DNA of 64,000 nucleotides. Source: Flavobacterium aquiphilum (GTDB lineage: Bacteria > Bacteroidota > Bacteroidia > Flavobacteriales > Flavobacteriaceae). Shown here piece by piece: positions 20,901-29,790 of the stretch (its first letter is position 1; every line of letters begins with the position of its first letter). Location: contig NZ_CP114288.1 of NCBI RefSeq assembly GCF_027111335.1, positions 868,001 to 932,000 of the forward strand. Direction: 5' to 3'. The notes under the pieces are model-generated. The model saw only the letters and a list, made by a program, of their open reading frames with translations. It made no database searches and was not told the DNA's origin. Made by a program: the position numbers and the translations under genes.

Positions 20901-22226
20901 ATGGGAAAACCGAATTTAAGTTTTTGGCAAATATGGAATTTAAGTTTTGGATTCATGGGAGTTCAAATTGGATATTCTTTGCAAAACGGAAACACAAGTA
21001 GAATATTAGAAGCACTTGGGGCCGATGTTCACAGTATAGGTTATTTTTGGTTGGCAGCGCCTTTGGCCGGTTTGGTTGTACAGCCGATTATTGGTTTGTC
21101 GAGTGATAAAACCTGGACCAGATTAGGGCGACGCATCCCTTTTATTTTTTTCGGAGCAATCGTTTCGGCAATGGCAATGTTTTTTATGCCAAATGCGGAG
21201 TACTTTGCTTATCTGTTTCCTCCATTACTTTTTGGAGCAGTAATGTTGCTGTTAATGGACACTTCATTTAATGTTACCATGCAACCATTTAGGGCTCTTG
21301 TTGGAGATATGGTTAATGATGAACAACGCAATCTGGGATATTCCGTTCAAAGTGCGTTGATTAATTTCGGAGCTGTTTTCGGATCATTATTGCCATGGAT
21401 TTTAGCAAAAATGGGTATGTCTAATGTACCTGCCGCTGGCGAAAAAGTAGCTCAATCGGTTATTTGGTCTTTTTATATTGGTGGAGCAATTCTTTTAGGA
21501 ACTGTTCTTTGGACTGTTTTCAGAACCAAAGAATATGCACCAAAAGAACACGCCGAATACAATAATATTGACCTTAACGCTTCTGATAAAAAGGAAAAAA
21601 CAAGCATTTTTACATTGATAGGAAATGCGCCTAAAATCTTCTGGCAACTTGGAATTGTTCAGTTTTTCTCGTGGTTTGCTTTGTTTTTGATGTGGGTTTA
21701 TACCACAAGGGCGATTGCGAATCAAGTTTGGGGCCCCGAAGCCCTTGATGCAAAATCAATTGGTTTTAACGAAGCAGGAGACTGGACAGGAGTAATGTTT
21801 GCGTTCTACAGTGCAGTAGCTGCATTATTCTCTTTGCTCATTCCAACAATCGCAAAGAATATTGGAAGAAAAAAAACCTACAGTTTCTCTCTTATGATGG
21901 GAGGATTGGGATTGATTTCAATGTTTCTTGTTGAAGACAAAAACATGTTGTTGCTTTCAATTTCAGGAGTAGGATTGGCTTGGGCGGCTATTCTGGCAAT
22001 GCCTTACGCAATGTTGTCAGGTTCATTACCTGCAGAAAAAATGGGGGTGTATATGGGGCTTTTTAATGCAACCATTACCATACCGCAAATTACAGCCGGA
22101 CTTTTGGGAAGTACTTTGATTATGCTTTTTGGAGGAAATCCAATGGTAATAATTGTAATTGCCGGAGTTTCGATGTTAATAGCGGGTACGGCGGTGTTTT
22201 TTGTTAAAGAAAAAATACAACAATAA
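20901..22226 (+). CDS. MFS sugar transporter, probably maltose
   Basis: A 441-residue inner-membrane carrier with about 12 hydrophobic segments, similar to the GPH/SLC45-type sugar transporters found beside maltose phosphorylase genes. Features visible: WNLSFGFMGVQIGYSLQNG at the start, the loop SDKTWTRLGRRIPF (about 68-81, the D-R-GRR motif of the family) and a central cytoplasmic loop at about 210-235. It is the first gene of an operon with pgmB (28 bp later) and GH65 maltose phosphorylase, so maltose import from periplasm to cytoplasm is inferred. Other alpha-glucosides are possible. Confidence 0.88.
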   Translation: MGKPNLSFWQIWNLSFGFMGVQIGYSLQNGNTSRILEALGADVHSIGYFWLAAPLAGLVVQPIIGLSSDKTWTRLGRRIPFIFFGAIVSAMAMFFMPNAEYFAYLFPPLLFGAVMLLLMDTSFNVTMQPFRALVGDMVNDEQRNLGYSVQSALINFGAVFGSLLPWILAKMGMSNVPAAGEKVAQSVIWSFYIGGAILLGTVLWTVFRTKEYAPKEHAEYNNIDLNASDKKEKTSIFTLIGNAPKIFWQLGIVQFFSWFALFLMWVYTTRAIANQVWGPEALDAKSIGFNEAGDWTGVMFAFYSAVAALFSLLIPTIAKNIGRKKTYSFSLMMGGLGLISMFLVEDKNMLLLSISGVGLAWAAILAMPYAMLSGSLPAEKMGVYMGLFNATITIPQITAGLLGSTLIMLFGGNPMVIIVIAGVSMLIAGTAVFFVKEKIQQ

Positions 22227-22242
22227 AATAAATAAACGATAA

Positions 22243-22247
22243 AGGAG
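22243..22247 (+). promoter_or_regulatory. Strong Shine-Dalgarno site in front of pgmB
   Basis: AGGAG lies 7 bases in front of the ATG at 22255. Nearly all other genes here have no such site, as is usual in Bacteroidota, so this one may raise pgmB translation within the operon. Confidence 0.55.
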
Positions 22248-22254
22248 AATTATA

Positions 22255-22914
22255 ATGGAAAAGAGAAAAGGATTTATTTTCGATTTAGACGGTGTAATTG
22301 TTGATACAGCCAAATATCATTTTTTGGCTTGGAAAAAAATTGCGAATGGATTAGGAATCGATTTCACATTGGATCACAATGAATTATTAAAAGGAGTGAG
22401 TCGAGTTCGTTCCTTAGATATTATCCTTGAATTAGGGAAAGTGGAAGCGTCACAGGAAGATAAAGACAAATGGTTAATCCAAAAAAATGAAGACTATCTT
22501 TCCTATTTAGTTGATATGAATGAGACTGAGATTCTGCCTGGAGTGATGAAAGTTTTAAAATTTTTAAAGGCAAATGATCAGCTGATAGCATTAGGATCGG
22601 CAAGTAAAAATGCAAGGCCGATTCTTGAAAAAACAGGGGTGTTAAGTTATTTTGACGTGGTTGTTGACGGTAATGATGTTGTCAACGCCAAACCAGATCC
22701 TGAAGTTTTCCTCCACGCTGCAAGGCAATTGGGTGTTGCCAACGAAGATTCAATTGTTTTTGAAGATTCGGTTGCGGGTATCCAAGCGGCCAACATTGCG
22801 AAAATGATAAGTATCGGAATTGGAGAAGAGAAAATCTTGCATGAAGCAGAATATATTTTTAAAGATTTCACTGAAATAAATTCTACTTTTTTGGAACTAT
22901 TAATCAATAAATAA
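22255..22914 (+). CDS. pgmB: Beta-phosphoglucomutase
   Basis: A 219-residue HAD-superfamily enzyme converting beta-glucose 1-phosphate to glucose 6-phosphate in the cytoplasm. The HAD motif is FDLDGVIVDT, with nucleophile D10 and acid/base D12. LGSASKN (about 115-121) is motif 2, and the KPDPEVFLHAA and FEDSVAGIQAA stretches are motifs 3 and 4. The cap segment KGVSRVRSL is typical of PgmB. It sits between the sugar carrier and the GH65 phosphorylase, whose product beta-glucose 1-phosphate is its substrate, which makes the assignment firm. Confidence 0.95.
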   Translation: MEKRKGFIFDLDGVIVDTAKYHFLAWKKIANGLGIDFTLDHNELLKGVSRVRSLDIILELGKVEASQEDKDKWLIQKNEDYLSYLVDMNETEILPGVMKVLKFLKANDQLIALGSASKNARPILEKTGVLSYFDVVVDGNDVVNAKPDPEVFLHAARQLGVANEDSIVFEDSVAGIQAANIAKMISIGIGEEKILHEAEYIFKDFTEINSTFLELLINK

Positions 22915-23009
22915 AATAATCAATCAAACAATTATAAGGTCAAAGTGGGATGAAGCAAAGAGGTGTTTCGTTCTCGAACTTCAAACCTTACTTTAAATTA
23001 AAATATAAA

Positions 23010-25304
23010 ATGAATCAAGATTATATAAAACCGGACAATTGGTCTATCATTGAAGAAGGATTTGATAGAGAGCGCGTAAAATCATCTGAAAGTCTTTTCA
23101 GTATTGGAAATGGTGCTATGGGACAGAGAGCCAATTTCGAGGAGAATTTTTCAGGTGAAACTTTTCAGGGAAGTTATATCGCAGGAATCTATTATCCTGA
23201 CAAAACCAAAGTGGGCTGGTGGAAAAACGGTTATCCAAAATATTTTGCCAAAGTATTGAATGCCCCAAACTGGATTGGTATCAATATTGAAATCAATGGA
23301 GAAGATTTTGATTTGAACTCATGTACCGAGGTTAAAAATTTCCGTCGTGAGTTGAACATGAAAGAGGGTTGGTACCATCGTTCTTTTGAGGCAACTTTGA
23401 AAAACGGAACAGAAATAGCTGTTGATATCCGACGTTTTCTTTCTTTAGATTTGGATGAAGTTGGGGTGATTAATTATGAAATTACGCCTTTGAATAAAGA
23501 TGCCAAAATCATTTACAAACCGTACATCGATGCTGGAGTAACCAATGAAGATGCCAACTGGGAAGAAAAATTTTGGGAACCATTAGACGTTAAAAAATCA
23601 GGGAATGAAGCATTTGTTACGGCTCAAACCTTCAAAACGCATTTTAAAGTAACAACCTTTATGCAAAATACCATTTGGGCTAGAGGGGAAAAACAAAATA
23701 TGTCCCCAACATCGATAGATACTTCATCAGATAAAATTTTATTTTACTACGATGTTATTACTGCCAAAGGTGAAAAATCGGGAATTCAAAAAATTGGTGG
23801 ATATACTGTTTCGTTGAATCATGCCGATACTGTTTCGGCAGCCGAAAAAGTGATACAAGCTGCTTTGGCAAAAGGATATAAACAATTGTTGCAAGACCAA
23901 ATTGATGCTTGGGCTAAAATCTGGGAGATGTCAGACATCACTATCGATGGTGACGTAAAAGCGCAACAGGGAATCCGTTTTAATATTTTCCAACTAAATC
24001 AAACCTATTCAGGTAAAGACTCCCGTTTGAATATTGGACCAAAAGGATTCACCGGAGAGAAATACGGAGGATCTACTTATTGGGATACTGAGGCGTACTG
24101 TATTCCATTTTACATGGCGACCAAAGACCAACAAGTGGCACGAAATTTATTGACATACCGTTACAATCAATTGGATAAAGCCATCGAAAATGCGGAAGTA
24201 AATCTAGGTTTCAAAAATGGTGCTGCTCTGTATCCAATGGTTACTATGAACGGTGAAGAATGTCATAACGAGTGGGAAATTACCCATGAAGAAATCCATA
24301 GAAATGGTGCGATTGCTTTTGCAATTTACAATTACCACCGTTTTACTGGCGACTACTCCTATATTCCGGAGAAAGGATTGGAAGTGTTAATTGGTATTGC
24401 CCGTTTTTGGCACCAAAGAGCTTCTTTTTCCAAAGACAAAAATCAATATGTGATTTTGGGAGTAACTGGACCAAATGAATACGAAAACAATATCAACAAT
24501 AATTTTTATACCAATTATATTGCCAAATGGTGTATTGATTATGCCTATGAGCAAATTCAAAAAGTGTCATTGGAATATCCGTCAGACCATAAACGTATTA
24601 TAGAAAAAGTAAAACTTTCGGAAGCGGAATTGGAAGAATGGAACAAAGTGGCAGGTAATATGTATTTCCCAAGATCCGAGGAAATGGGTATTTATTTGCA
24701 ACAAGATGGTTTCTTGGACAAGGATTTGGTTCGCGTAAAAGATTTGGATCGTTCGCAAAGACCAATTAACCAAAAATGGTCTTGGGATCGTGTATTGCGT
24801 TCGCCATATATCAAACAGGCTGACGTATTGCAGTGTTTTTATTTCTTTGAAGATCATTTTTCAAAAGATGAATTGGAGCGTAATTTCGATTTTTACGAAT
24901 CATTTACGGTGCATGAAAGTTCACTTTCTCCTTGCGTTCACTCGATTCAGGCCGCTTTGTTGGATAAAATGGACATGGCCTATGCTTTCTATTTAAGAAC
25001 TTCCCGCTTGGATCTTGACGATTACAACAAAGAGGTTGAAGAAGGTTGTCACATTACATCTATGGCGGGAACTTGGATGAGTATTGTAGAAGGATTTGGA
25101 GGAATGAGAGTGAAAAATGACCAACTTCATTTCTCTCCAAAGATTCCAAAAGAATGGGGAGGCTATTCTTTTAAAATCAATTTCAGAAACCAAATTCTGA
25201 AAATTTCGGTTGATCATAAGGAAACCAAATTCACTTTGGAAGGAACTAACGAACTAACCGTTTATGTAAACGGAGCTCCAGTTTTGGTTCATCCAAATCA
25301 CTAA
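23010..25304 (+). CDS. GH65 maltose phosphorylase
   Basis: A cytoplasmic enzyme splitting maltose with phosphate into glucose and beta-glucose 1-phosphate. I start it at the ATG at 23010 (MNQDYIKPDNW, 764 residues). The frame is open from 22950, but its first 20 residues do not look like GH65. The catalytic acid is in TGPNEYENN (E490 from this start); GPNEYENN rather than GPDEYH favours maltose over trehalose or kojibiose phosphorylase. RQGIRFNIFQL-like and GEECHNEWEITHEEIHRNGAI segments, and the loop HITSMAGTW near the phosphate site, are present. Together with PgmB it gives one hexose phosphate without ATP. No glucokinase is seen nearby. Confidence 0.93.
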   Translation: MNQDYIKPDNWSIIEEGFDRERVKSSESLFSIGNGAMGQRANFEENFSGETFQGSYIAGIYYPDKTKVGWWKNGYPKYFAKVLNAPNWIGINIEINGEDFDLNSCTEVKNFRRELNMKEGWYHRSFEATLKNGTEIAVDIRRFLSLDLDEVGVINYEITPLNKDAKIIYKPYIDAGVTNEDANWEEKFWEPLDVKKSGNEAFVTAQTFKTHFKVTTFMQNTIWARGEKQNMSPTSIDTSSDKILFYYDVITAKGEKSGIQKIGGYTVSLNHADTVSAAEKVIQAALAKGYKQLLQDQIDAWAKIWEMSDITIDGDVKAQQGIRFNIFQLNQTYSGKDSRLNIGPKGFTGEKYGGSTYWDTEAYCIPFYMATKDQQVARNLLTYRYNQLDKAIENAEVNLGFKNGAALYPMVTMNGEECHNEWEITHEEIHRNGAIAFAIYNYHRFTGDYSYIPEKGLEVLIGIARFWHQRASFSKDKNQYVILGVTGPNEYENNINNNFYTNYIAKWCIDYAYEQIQKVSLEYPSDHKRIIEKVKLSEAELEEWNKVAGNMYFPRSEEMGIYLQQDGFLDKDLVRVKDLDRSQRPINQKWSWDRVLRSPYIKQADVLQCFYFFEDHFSKDELERNFDFYESFTVHESSLSPCVHSIQAALLDKMDMAYAFYLRTSRLDLDDYNKEVEEGCHITSMAGTWMSIVEGFGGMRVKNDQLHFSPKIPKEWGGYSFKINFRNQILKISVDHKETKFTLEGTNELTVYVNGAPVLVHPNH

Positions 25305-25320
25305 AATAAATCATTAAAAT

Positions 25321-25353
25321 AAACCCTTTCCAAGTTTTACTTCGAAAGGGTTT
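25321..25353 (+). terminator. Hairpin between the GH65 and GH13 genes
   Basis: AAACCCTTTC/GAAAGGGTTT with a 13-base loop that contains most of TTTTACTTCGAA, followed by TAAAATT. It may partly end the MFS-pgmB-GH65 transcript. The T-run is short. Confidence 0.5.
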
Positions 25354-25372
25354 TAAAATTATATAAAAGAAT

Positions 25373-27211
25373 ATGAAGAAAATTATCATTTTAATGCTTT
25401 TTTTCTCTTTATCGGTTTTTGCCCAAATTGATAGAGTTGAGCCTCCATTTTGGTATGCAGGAATGCACAATCCGGAATTGCAGATTATGTTTTATGGCAA
25501 AAATATCGCTGAAAATGAAGTGTCAGTATCTCAAAATATTGTAATCAAAGAAGTAAAAAAGACCGAAAACCCAAATTATCTTTTTGTTACAATTGACACT
25601 AAAAATGTGACTGCACAAGATTTAGTTTTTTCATTTTCTAAAAACAAAAAAGTCGCTTTCACAAAAAAATACAGTTTAAAACAAAGAAGGGAAAATTCGG
25701 CTTTGAGAAAAGGTTATGATGCCTCCGATTTGATTTATTTGATAATGTCCGATCGTTTTGCGAATGGAAATCCTAAAAACGACAGCAACAAATCGGTTAC
25801 TGAAAAAGGAAACAGAGCGCTTCCCGGCGGAAGACACGGCGGTGATATTGCTGGTATGATTCAGCATTTGGATTACATAAAAGAATTGGGAGCAACGGCA
25901 CTTTGGCCGACACCGCTTTGCGAAGACAACGATAAAGCTTATTCGTACCACACTTACGGACAATCTGATGTTTACAAAATCGATCCCCGTTTTGGTACCA
26001 ATGAAGAATATGTACAGCTTTCGGCTGAATTGCACAAACGCGACATGAAACTCATCATGGATTATGTAACGAATCATTGGGGAGCCGAACATTGGATGAT
26101 GAAGGATTTGCCAACTTATGAATGGATTCATCAGTTTCCGGGTTATGCCCAAACCAATTACAGAATGACCACTCAGTTTGACCCAAACGCATCGCAGATT
26201 GATGCTAAAATGTGCATGGACGGCTGGTTTGTAAAATCAATGCCGGATTTGAATCAGTCGAATCCATTGGTGAATACCTATTTGAAACAAAACGCCATTT
26301 GGTGGATTGAATATGCTAATTTGGATGGTTTCCGTGTAGATACTTATTCCTATTGTGACAAAAAAGGTATCGCCGAATGGACAAAAGCCATTACTGATGA
26401 ATACCCAAATTTCAACATTGTTGGGGAAGTCTGGATGCACGATCAGGCGCAAATGGCCTTTTGGCAGAAAGACAGCAAGATAGCAGCCATACAAAATTAT
26501 AATTCCTATTTGCCTTCTGTAATGGATTTCACATTGACCGAAACTTTGGCCAAAGTATTTAATGAAGATAATGGCAAGTGGAATGAAGGAATGGTCAATA
26601 TTTATGAAAATTTCACCAATGATTTTCTGTATCCAAATATCAACAGCATAATGATTTTTGCTGAAAATCACGACACAAACCGTTTCAATGAAATTTATCA
26701 AAAAGATTTATCGAAGTATAAAATGGCAATGACTTTGCTGGCTACCGTTCGAGGGATTCCGCAGATTTATTATGGTTCTGAGATTGGAATGGCAGGAAGC
26801 AAAGACAAAGACGGTGACGCGGCTATTCGTCAGGATTTCCCTGGAGGCTGGGCTGGAGACAGTAATAATGCTTTCGCAAAAGAAGGAAGAACGGCTGAGC
26901 AGCAGCAGTTTTTTGATTTCTCATCAAAGTTGTTCAATTGGAGAAAAACCAATGATGCCGTGCATTTCGGGAAGATGAAACATTACATTCCAGAGAATAA
27001 TGTCTATGTGTATTTCAGATATACTGATTCCAAAGCGGTTATGGTGGTCATCAATAACAATAAGGAATCTAAAACTTTTGCAACTAACCGTTTTGAGGAA
27101 AGTTTGGTGAATTATTCAACTGGAAACGATGTGCTTTCAGGAAAATCAATTGATTTGAAAAATGACATCACCATTGAAGGAAAATCGGTTTTGATATTGG
27201 AATTGAAGTAA
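25373..27211 (+). CDS. SusA-like GH13 cyclomaltodextrinase/neopullulanase
   Basis: A 612-residue enzyme hydrolysing maltodextrins in the periplasm. The signal peptide ends at VFAQ (res 1-18). A beta-sandwich N-domain (about 20-100) precedes the GH13 barrel. Catalytic residues are D323 in GFRVD, E352 in VGEVW and D434 in ENHDTN. MSDRFANGNPKND (125-137) and the calcium-site region match the cyclomaltodextrinase/neopullulanase group. It is the first of three plus-strand glycosidase genes behind maltose phosphorylase. Overall it corresponds to SusA of Bacteroides. Linear versus cyclic substrate preference cannot be told. Confidence 0.92.
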   Translation: MKKIIILMLFFSLSVFAQIDRVEPPFWYAGMHNPELQIMFYGKNIAENEVSVSQNIVIKEVKKTENPNYLFVTIDTKNVTAQDLVFSFSKNKKVAFTKKYSLKQRRENSALRKGYDASDLIYLIMSDRFANGNPKNDSNKSVTEKGNRALPGGRHGGDIAGMIQHLDYIKELGATALWPTPLCEDNDKAYSYHTYGQSDVYKIDPRFGTNEEYVQLSAELHKRDMKLIMDYVTNHWGAEHWMMKDLPTYEWIHQFPGYAQTNYRMTTQFDPNASQIDAKMCMDGWFVKSMPDLNQSNPLVNTYLKQNAIWWIEYANLDGFRVDTYSYCDKKGIAEWTKAITDEYPNFNIVGEVWMHDQAQMAFWQKDSKIAAIQNYNSYLPSVMDFTLTETLAKVFNEDNGKWNEGMVNIYENFTNDFLYPNINSIMIFAENHDTNRFNEIYQKDLSKYKMAMTLLATVRGIPQIYYGSEIGMAGSKDKDGDAAIRQDFPGGWAGDSNNAFAKEGRTAEQQQFFDFSSKLFNWRKTNDAVHFGKMKHYIPENNVYVYFRYTDSKAVMVVINNNKESKTFATNRFEESLVNYSTGNDVLSGKSIDLKNDITIEGKSVLILELK

Positions 27212-27219
27212 TTTTTTTA

Positions 27220-27383
27220 AACCATTAAGATATTAAGTTTCATTAAGTAAAGCTTAATAATCTTTATGTTTTAAACAAAAAATAGTTAACCATTAAGATA
27301 TTAAGATTCATTTAGAAAAACTTTGCGATTCATATTTAATCAGATTAGAGACAGAGCTTAATAACCTTAATATCTTAATGGTT
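27220..27383. repeat. Repeat with two direct and one inverted copy of AACCATTAAGATATTAAG
   Basis: AACCATTAAGATATTAAG occurs at 27220-27237 and 27288-27305. Its exact reverse complement lies at 27366-27383. The block fills the gap between the SusA-like and GH31 genes and could fold into either of two long hairpins. Confidence 0.75.
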
Positions 27384-27401
27384 CAAAATTTTAGATTAGT
27401 T

Positions 27402-29789
27402 ATGAAAAAAATAATTTTATTCCTTTTAATTTCAAGTCTTTCTTTTGCCCAAAACGCAAACAGGAAATTTGAAAGTTATAAAGTAGTCCAAAACACTTTG
27501 GAAATAAAAACATCTGACGGGCAGTATTTCATAAAACCCTATTCGGATAAAATAATTGAAACCACTTTTTTGCCGACAGGCGAAAAATCAAATTCCAATT
27601 CGCATGCCGTTGTTTTAACTCCCGAAAAAACGGCTTTTAAAGTAAAGCAAACTCAAAATGAATTGGTGTATTCTTCTAATGGAATTTCGGTTTCCATTGC
27701 AAAAAGCCCTTTCCAAATTACCTATTTGTACAAAAACAAAGAGTTGATTTCGGAGAAAAACGGATATGTAAAACGAAATACAAACAGCAAAGAACAGCCA
27801 CAGGAAACATTAGAATTTAATGTGGATGCATCCGAAGCGTTTTATGGTGCCGGAGCGAGAGCATTGGGTATGAACCGTCGCGGAAACCGTTTGGAATTGT
27901 ACAACCAAGCTGATTATGGATATGGAACACATTCTAAGAAAATGAATTTCTCGATTCCGTTGGTAATGTCTTCCAAAATTTATGCGGTTCATTTTGATAA
28001 CGGTGCCATCGGGTGGTTGGATTTGGACAGCAAAAAAGACAATACTTTGGTGTATGAAACTATTTCGGGACGAAAAACCTATCAGGTGATTGCAGGTGAT
28101 TCGTGGGTTGGTTTGACTTCAAATTACACGGCTTTGACAGGAAGACAACCGCTTATTCCTCGTTGGGTTTTGGGGAATTTCTCTAGTAGATTTGGGTATC
28201 ATTCACAGGAAGAAGTGACGAAAACCATTGATAAATATTTGAAAGATGAAATCCCTGTCGATGCCATTATTCTTGATTTGTATTGGTTCGGGAAAACGGT
28301 TACAGGAACGATGGGGAATTTGGATTGGGACAAAGACAATTTCTCTGATCCAAAGAAAATGATAAGCGATTTGAACGGTAAAGGAGTTAAAACCGTTCTG
28401 ATTACCGAGCCTTTTATATTGACAACTTCAAGTAGATGGCAAGATGCTGTCGATAAGAAAGTTTTGGCAACAGATAATGCTGGAAACCCATTCAAATACG
28501 ATTTCTTTTTCGGGAATACGGGACTTGTCGATGTATTTAAACCTGAAGGGAAAACTTGGTTTTGGAACATTTATAAAAATCTAATCAATCAAGGAGTTGG
28601 CGGTTGGTGGGGCGATTTGGGAGAACCCGAAGTGTTTCCGTCAGCGTCATTTACCGCACAGGGAAAAGCAGATGAAGTGCACAATATTTACGGCCATACT
28701 TGGGCCAAAATGATTGACGAAGGCTATGCAAAGGATTTTCCAAATGTGCGTCCATTTATTCTAATGCGTGCCGGATATTCGGGATCACAGCATTACGGAA
28801 TGATTCCGTGGTCGGGTGATGTGAGTCGCAGTTGGGAAGGATTACAATCGCAACCCGAAATCGCATTGCAGATGGGAATGCAGGGAATGGCATATATGCA
28901 TTCGGATTTGGGAGGATTTGCAGGAGATTATTTCGACAATGAGTTGTATGTTCGTTGGTTGCAGTACGGCGTATTTCAGCCGGTTTATCGTCCGCACGCG
29001 CAGGAAGATGTGGCTTCGGAACCGGTTAATAAAGATATTTTGACCAAAGCCAAAGTCAAAAAACAAATTGAGTTGCGCTACCAAATGTTGCCGTACAATT
29101 ACACTTTGGCTTTCGAAAATAACAACAAAGGTTTGCCATTGATGCGTCCTTTATTTTTTGAGGAACCAACCAATGAAAGGCTATTGAACTCTTGCGATTC
29201 CTATTTGTGGGGAAATGATTTTTTGGTGACACCAATTACCAAAGCAGGAGTTACCAACACAACTGTTTATTTCCCAAAAGGCAACAATTGGTTTGATTTT
29301 TATACAGGACAAAAACACGAAGCAGGAAATACGGAGAACATTGCTGTTTCGGCAGATAATATTCCGGTATTTGTTCGCGGAGGCTCATTTGTCCCGATGA
29401 TTAAAACCATTCAGAACACGACAAAATATTCGTTGGCTAATTTTGATTTGCATTTTTATTTTGATGAAAAAACAATGTCAAGTTCAGGGAAATTATACAA
29501 TGATGATGGATTGACACCAAATGCTTTCGAAAAGGGAGCTTACGAAATTTTGAATTTTTCAAACAACGCTTCCGCAAAAGTTATTACATTGAAAATAACT
29601 ACTACAGTTGGAAAAGCATTTGTAAGTGCCGACAAAAATGTTACTTTATTGGTTCATAATATCAGTTCAAAACCAACGAAAGTTACCGTTAACGGCGTGA
29701 ATGTTGATTTTAAAACCAATGCTTCCACGCTTGAAATTCCGGTAGCATTGAAAAAAGGATTAGATAACGAAATCAAAATACAGCTATAA
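27402..29789 (+). CDS. GH31 alpha-glucosidase / alpha-glucosyltransferase
   Basis: A periplasmic exo-acting alpha-1,4-glucosidase or transglucosylase. I start it at 27402 (MKKIILFLLISS, signal peptide ending SFAQ, 795 residues). The ATG at 27378 lies inside the palindromic repeat and would spoil the signal peptide. Nucleophile D405 is in WWGDLGEPE and acid/base D473 in WSGDVSRSWEG. The spacing of 68 residues and these motifs match the GH31 group that includes oligosaccharide 4-alpha-glucosyltransferases such as Cellvibrio Agd31B (from memory). The next gene follows after 1 base. Hydrolase or transferase is open. Confidence 0.92.
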   Translation: MKKIILFLLISSLSFAQNANRKFESYKVVQNTLEIKTSDGQYFIKPYSDKIIETTFLPTGEKSNSNSHAVVLTPEKTAFKVKQTQNELVYSSNGISVSIAKSPFQITYLYKNKELISEKNGYVKRNTNSKEQPQETLEFNVDASEAFYGAGARALGMNRRGNRLELYNQADYGYGTHSKKMNFSIPLVMSSKIYAVHFDNGAIGWLDLDSKKDNTLVYETISGRKTYQVIAGDSWVGLTSNYTALTGRQPLIPRWVLGNFSSRFGYHSQEEVTKTIDKYLKDEIPVDAIILDLYWFGKTVTGTMGNLDWDKDNFSDPKKMISDLNGKGVKTVLITEPFILTTSSRWQDAVDKKVLATDNAGNPFKYDFFFGNTGLVDVFKPEGKTWFWNIYKNLINQGVGGWWGDLGEPEVFPSASFTAQGKADEVHNIYGHTWAKMIDEGYAKDFPNVRPFILMRAGYSGSQHYGMIPWSGDVSRSWEGLQSQPEIALQMGMQGMAYMHSDLGGFAGDYFDNELYVRWLQYGVFQPVYRPHAQEDVASEPVNKDILTKAKVKKQIELRYQMLPYNYTLAFENNNKGLPLMRPLFFEEPTNERLLNSCDSYLWGNDFLVTPITKAGVTNTTVYFPKGNNWFDFYTGQKHEAGNTENIAVSADNIPVFVRGGSFVPMIKTIQNTTKYSLANFDLHFYFDEKTMSSSGKLYNDDGLTPNAFEKGAYEILNFSNNASAKVITLKITTTVGKAFVSADKNVTLLVHNISSKPTKVTVNGVNVDFKTNASTLEIPVALKKGLDNEIKIQL

Positions 29790-29790
29790 A

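Noticed and set aside
22950..23009. Upstream ATG for the GH65 gene
   Set aside because: The 20 extra residues are unlike the family N-terminus; the ATG at 23010 begins the typical sequence.
25676..26701. Two frames of about 155 codons opposite the SusA-like gene
   Set aside because: They are antisense to catalytic GH13 motifs in the sense strand and have no protein features of their own.
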